Assembly (NCBI GenBank): GCA_937902695.1
Contig: CALFNI010000604.1
Coordinates: forward strand, 1 to 7,466
Direction of reading: 5' to 3'
Source: an uncultured Rhodanobacteraceae bacterium
GTDB taxonomy: Bacteria > Pseudomonadota > Gammaproteobacteria > Xanthomonadales > Rhodanobacteraceae
Length of the DNA stretch: 7,466 nt
The position numbers and the translations under genes were made by a program. Shown piece after piece: positions 6,169-7,466 of this stretch. Numbering within the stretch: position 1 is the first letter of the stretch; each line of letters starts with the position of its first letter. The notes beneath the pieces were generated by a model. That model saw nothing but the letters and a program-made list of their open reading frames with translations. It had not been told where the DNA came from and made no database searches.

Positions 6169-6209
6169 CCTGTCCGAGGCCTGTCCGCCAAAGCCCCGGA
6201 CACTGTCCG
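6169..6209. promoter_or_regulatory. Cluster of TGTCCG half-sites, candidate activator-binding region
   Basis: TGTCCG occurs at 6171-6176, 6182-6187 and 6204-6209, and its reverse complement CGGACA at 6197-6202. The first two lie in an 8-bp direct repeat CCTGTCCG, 11 bp (one helical turn) apart. The last two form the 13-bp dyad CGGACA-C-TGTCCG. 6182-6202 forms a wider dyad with a 9-bp gap. The cluster lies about 74-114 bp upstream of the predicted sigma-54 start site, where enhancer-binding activators usually sit. It could instead, or also, act on the divergent sigma gene. Confidence 0.55.
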
Positions 6210-6239
6210 CGTCCGGCGCGTCGCCATAAACGCGACAAA

Positions 6240-6252
6240 TATCAATTACCTA
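6240..6252 (+). promoter_or_regulatory. IHF-like site
   Basis: TATCAATTACCTA matches the IHF consensus WATCAANNNNTTR at all but one constrained base (C6250 in place of T). It lies in the only clearly AT-rich patch of the intergenic region (about 6226-6257), between the TGTCCG cluster and the -24 element, where IHF normally bends sigma-54 promoters. Confidence 0.45.
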
Positions 6253-6255
6253 TGT

Positions 6256-6272
6256 TTGGCACGCGCATTGCT
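6256..6272 (+). promoter_or_regulatory. Sigma-54 (RpoN) -24/-12 promoter of the efflux adaptor gene
   Basis: TTGGCACG-CGCA-TTGCT matches the sigma-54 consensus TTGGCACG-N4-TTGCW at every constrained position. The GG of the -24 element is at 6258-6259 and the GC of the -12 element at 6270-6271. The start site should be near 6283, giving a leader of about 35 nt to the ATG at 6318. Sigma-54 promoters are silent without an ATP-dependent enhancer-binding activator; none is encoded in this window. Confidence 0.82.
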
Positions 6273-6317
6273 AAAACACAGGCCAGGCGGCCTATTGCCG
6301 CGCGGAGCCTCAAGACA

Positions 6318-7466
6318 ATGATTCGCGATACCTCGGCCCAGGACGTTCGTCTCGCTCCGAAGGTCGATTACAGGAAGCGCGCGATCTGGATCGGCGTGGC
6401 GGTGGTTGCCGTCGGCGTCGTCCTCGCGGTCGCGCCGACGGTTGCGCATCTGCTTTCGGCCGACTCCTCGGCGAGCGCCGCGCGGCTGCGCTTCGCCGAC
6501 GTCAAGCGCGGCACGCTGACGCGCGACGTCTCGGTGCAGGGCAAGGTCGTCGCGGCCGTGGCGCCGACGCTCTATGCGCGCAGCGCGGGCTTCGTCGATC
6601 TCGACATCCATGCCGGCGACAAGGTCAAGAAAGGCGACGTGCTCGCGGTCGTCGATTCGCCGGAGCTGACCAACAAGGAAAAGCAGGAGCAGGCGACGCT
6701 CGACAGCCTGCAGCTCGACGTCGAGCGCGCCGAGATCGACCACAGGAAGCTCCAGCTCGCTTCGCAGAAGACGCTCGACCAGGCGCGCATCGACCGGCAG
6801 ACGGCGGCACGCGAAGTCGAGCGCACGACGAAGGCGTTCACGGCCGGCGCGCTGCCAGAGCTCGACGTGCTGCGCGCGAAGGACGCGCTCGCCAAGGCCG
6901 ACATCACGGTCACGAATGCCGAGAAGGACCTGGCGCTCGAGCGCGACAGCCTCGCGTTCGAGTCGAAGACCAAGCGCCTCGCGCTCGACCGCCAGAAGCT
7001 CCTCGTCGAGGACATCACGCGCCAGGTCGACGAGCTCAAGGTGCGCTCGCCGGTCGACGGCCAGGTCGGCCAGCTCCTCGTGCAGCAGCGCGCCAACGTC
7101 GCCGCGAACGCGCCGATCCTGACCGTGATCGATCTCAGCGCGCTCGAGGTCGAAGTGCAGATTCCGGAAGTGTTCGCGCACGATCTCACGATCGGCATGC
7201 CGGCGGAGGTCCGCGACAGCAACGGCACGTACGCCGGCGAAGTCAGCGCGGTCTCGCCCGAAGTCGTCAACAGCCAGGTCACGGGCCGCGTCCGCTTCGG
7301 CGAGAAGAAGCCGGTCGGCCTTCGCCAGAACCAGCAGCTCACGACGCGCATCCTCATCGACGAGCACCCGAACGTGCTGATGGTCGATCGCGGGCCGTTC
7401 GTCGATACGGGCGCCGGCCGCGTCGCCTACGTCGTGCACGGCGATGTCGCCGAGCGCACGCCGATC
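6318..7466 (+). CDS. Efflux periplasmic adaptor (HlyD/MacA-type membrane fusion protein), 3'-truncated
   Basis: This is a membrane fusion protein linking an inner-membrane exporter to an outer-membrane channel. The 383 visible residues run open to the window end without a stop. It has a short cytoplasmic N-terminus opening MIRDTSAQD, one TM anchor (about 23-43) and no lipobox. The first half-lipoyl domain is about 76-115 (GFVDLDIHAGDKVKKGDVLAVVDSPEL). A long alpha-helical hairpin (about 117-240) is rich in Glu/Lys/Gln/Arg. The second half-lipoyl is about 241-272 (VRSPVDGQVGQLLVQQRANV), and the beta-barrel begins about 276. GGAG (6304-6307) lies 10 nt before the ATG and is a reasonable ribosome binding site. 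Little of the membrane-proximal domain remains to be seen, so only tens of residues are probably missing. Members of this type often precede MacB/FtsX-like ABC genes, but RND partners are possible. It is divergent from the sigma operon and lies under a sigma-54 promoter. Confidence 0.88.
   Translation, partial: MIRDTSAQDVRLAPKVDYRKRAIWIGVAVVAVGVVLAVAPTVAHLLSADSSASAARLRFADVKRGTLTRDVSVQGKVVAAVAPTLYARSAGFVDLDIHAGDKVKKGDVLAVVDSPELTNKEKQEQATLDSLQLDVERAEIDHRKLQLASQKTLDQARIDRQTAAREVERTTKAFTAGALPELDVLRAKDALAKADITVTNAEKDLALERDSLAFESKTKRLALDRQKLLVEDITRQVDELKVRSPVDGQVGQLLVQQRANVAANAPILTVIDLSALEVEVQIPEVFAHDLTIGMPAEVRDSNGTYAGEVSAVSPEVVNSQVTGRVRFGEKKPVGLRQNQQLTTRILIDEHPNVLMVDRGPFVDTGAGRVAYVVHGDVAERTPI

Larger units (their letters stand above)
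6022..6317. other. Divergent regulatory region between sigma operon and efflux gene
   Basis: The 296-bp gap holds, left to right, the minus-strand ECF-like promoter (6030-6056), a GC-rich stretch without recognised signals (about 6060-6168), the TGTCCG cluster, an AT-rich patch with an IHF-like site, the sigma-54 promoter and the adaptor's leader. Small open frames across it have no ribosome binding site or recognisable protein. Confidence 0.6.

Noticed and set aside
4883..6238. 451-codon version of the anti-sigma gene starting at 6238
   Set aside because: The first 259 codons are the alternative frame of the sigma gene and intergenic DNA; the real start is supported by AGGAGG before 5461.
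6027..6245. 72-codon minus-strand frame in the divergent region
   Set aside because: It has no Shine-Dalgarno or recognisable protein and covers the regulatory sites.
6280..6293. AGGCC-AGGC-GGCCT hairpin at the predicted sigma-54 start site
   Set aside because: A 5-bp GC stem is expected by chance at this base composition; there is no evidence for a role.
5575..6321. 248-codon plus-strand frame opposite the sigma gene
   Set aside because: It is a shadow of the ECF sigma factor and has no domain.
6246..7439. 397-codon minus-strand open frame opposite the efflux adaptor
   Set aside because: It is antisense to a clear membrane fusion protein, rich in Asp/Arg/Leu/Val as expected of a GC-rich shadow frame, and shows no recognised domain.

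Overview
The window is GC-rich (roughly 70 %) bacterial DNA, densely coding, and looks like a chromosomal segment of a gammaproteobacterium of the Lysobacterales (Xanthomonadales) type. That placement is an inference. It rests on the style of the proteins (a Uup/DusA pair, an ECF sigma factor with a cysteine-free anti-sigma and a PDZ protein, and an efflux adaptor opening MIRDTSAQD) and on near-leaderless gene starts. No rRNA, tRNA, CRISPR array, insertion sequence, phage gene or integrase was seen, and this is not an obvious accessory island.

Layout. (1) Bases 1-34 are almost certainly not genomic. They match the Illumina universal adapter, and every mismatch is a T-to-G change. (2) The plus strand then carries the 3' part of dusA (35-715), complete uup (737-2620), a short intergenic region with a strong perfect hairpin (2665-2696), and a DMT/EamA transporter (2742-3641, possibly from 2721). 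(3) Convergent to the transporter, with a single base between stop codons, is a minus-strand operon read right to left: ECF sigma factor (6021-5440), single-pass anti-sigma-like protein (5461-4883) and an exported two-PDZ protein with no protease domain (4872-3643). (4) The 296-bp divergent region 6022-6317 separates this operon from a plus-strand efflux periplasmic adaptor gene (6318 to the window end, truncated).

The most interesting part is the divergent region. On the plus strand it shows a full sigma-54 promoter layout: clustered TGTCCG/CGGACA half-sites (6169-6209), an IHF-like site (6240-6252) and a consensus-perfect -24/-12 element (6256-6272) 45 bp before the adaptor's ATG. On the minus strand, directly before the sigma-factor start, a GACCTT-N16-TCTCT element resembles an ECF (RpoE-like) autoregulated promoter. 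The region may therefore join two alternative-sigma circuits back to back: an envelope-type ECF/anti-sigma/PDZ module and an efflux system activated by an unseen enhancer-binding protein.

How the genes may work together. dusA and uup are translation and ribosome-related housekeeping genes. The sigma/anti-sigma/PDZ genes are translationally coupled (a 22-nt overlap, then a 10-nt gap) and probably form one envelope-sensing unit. The adaptor should pair with an inner-membrane transporter (ABC/MacB-type or RND) encoded beyond the right end. All functions are assigned by reading motifs; no database search was run.
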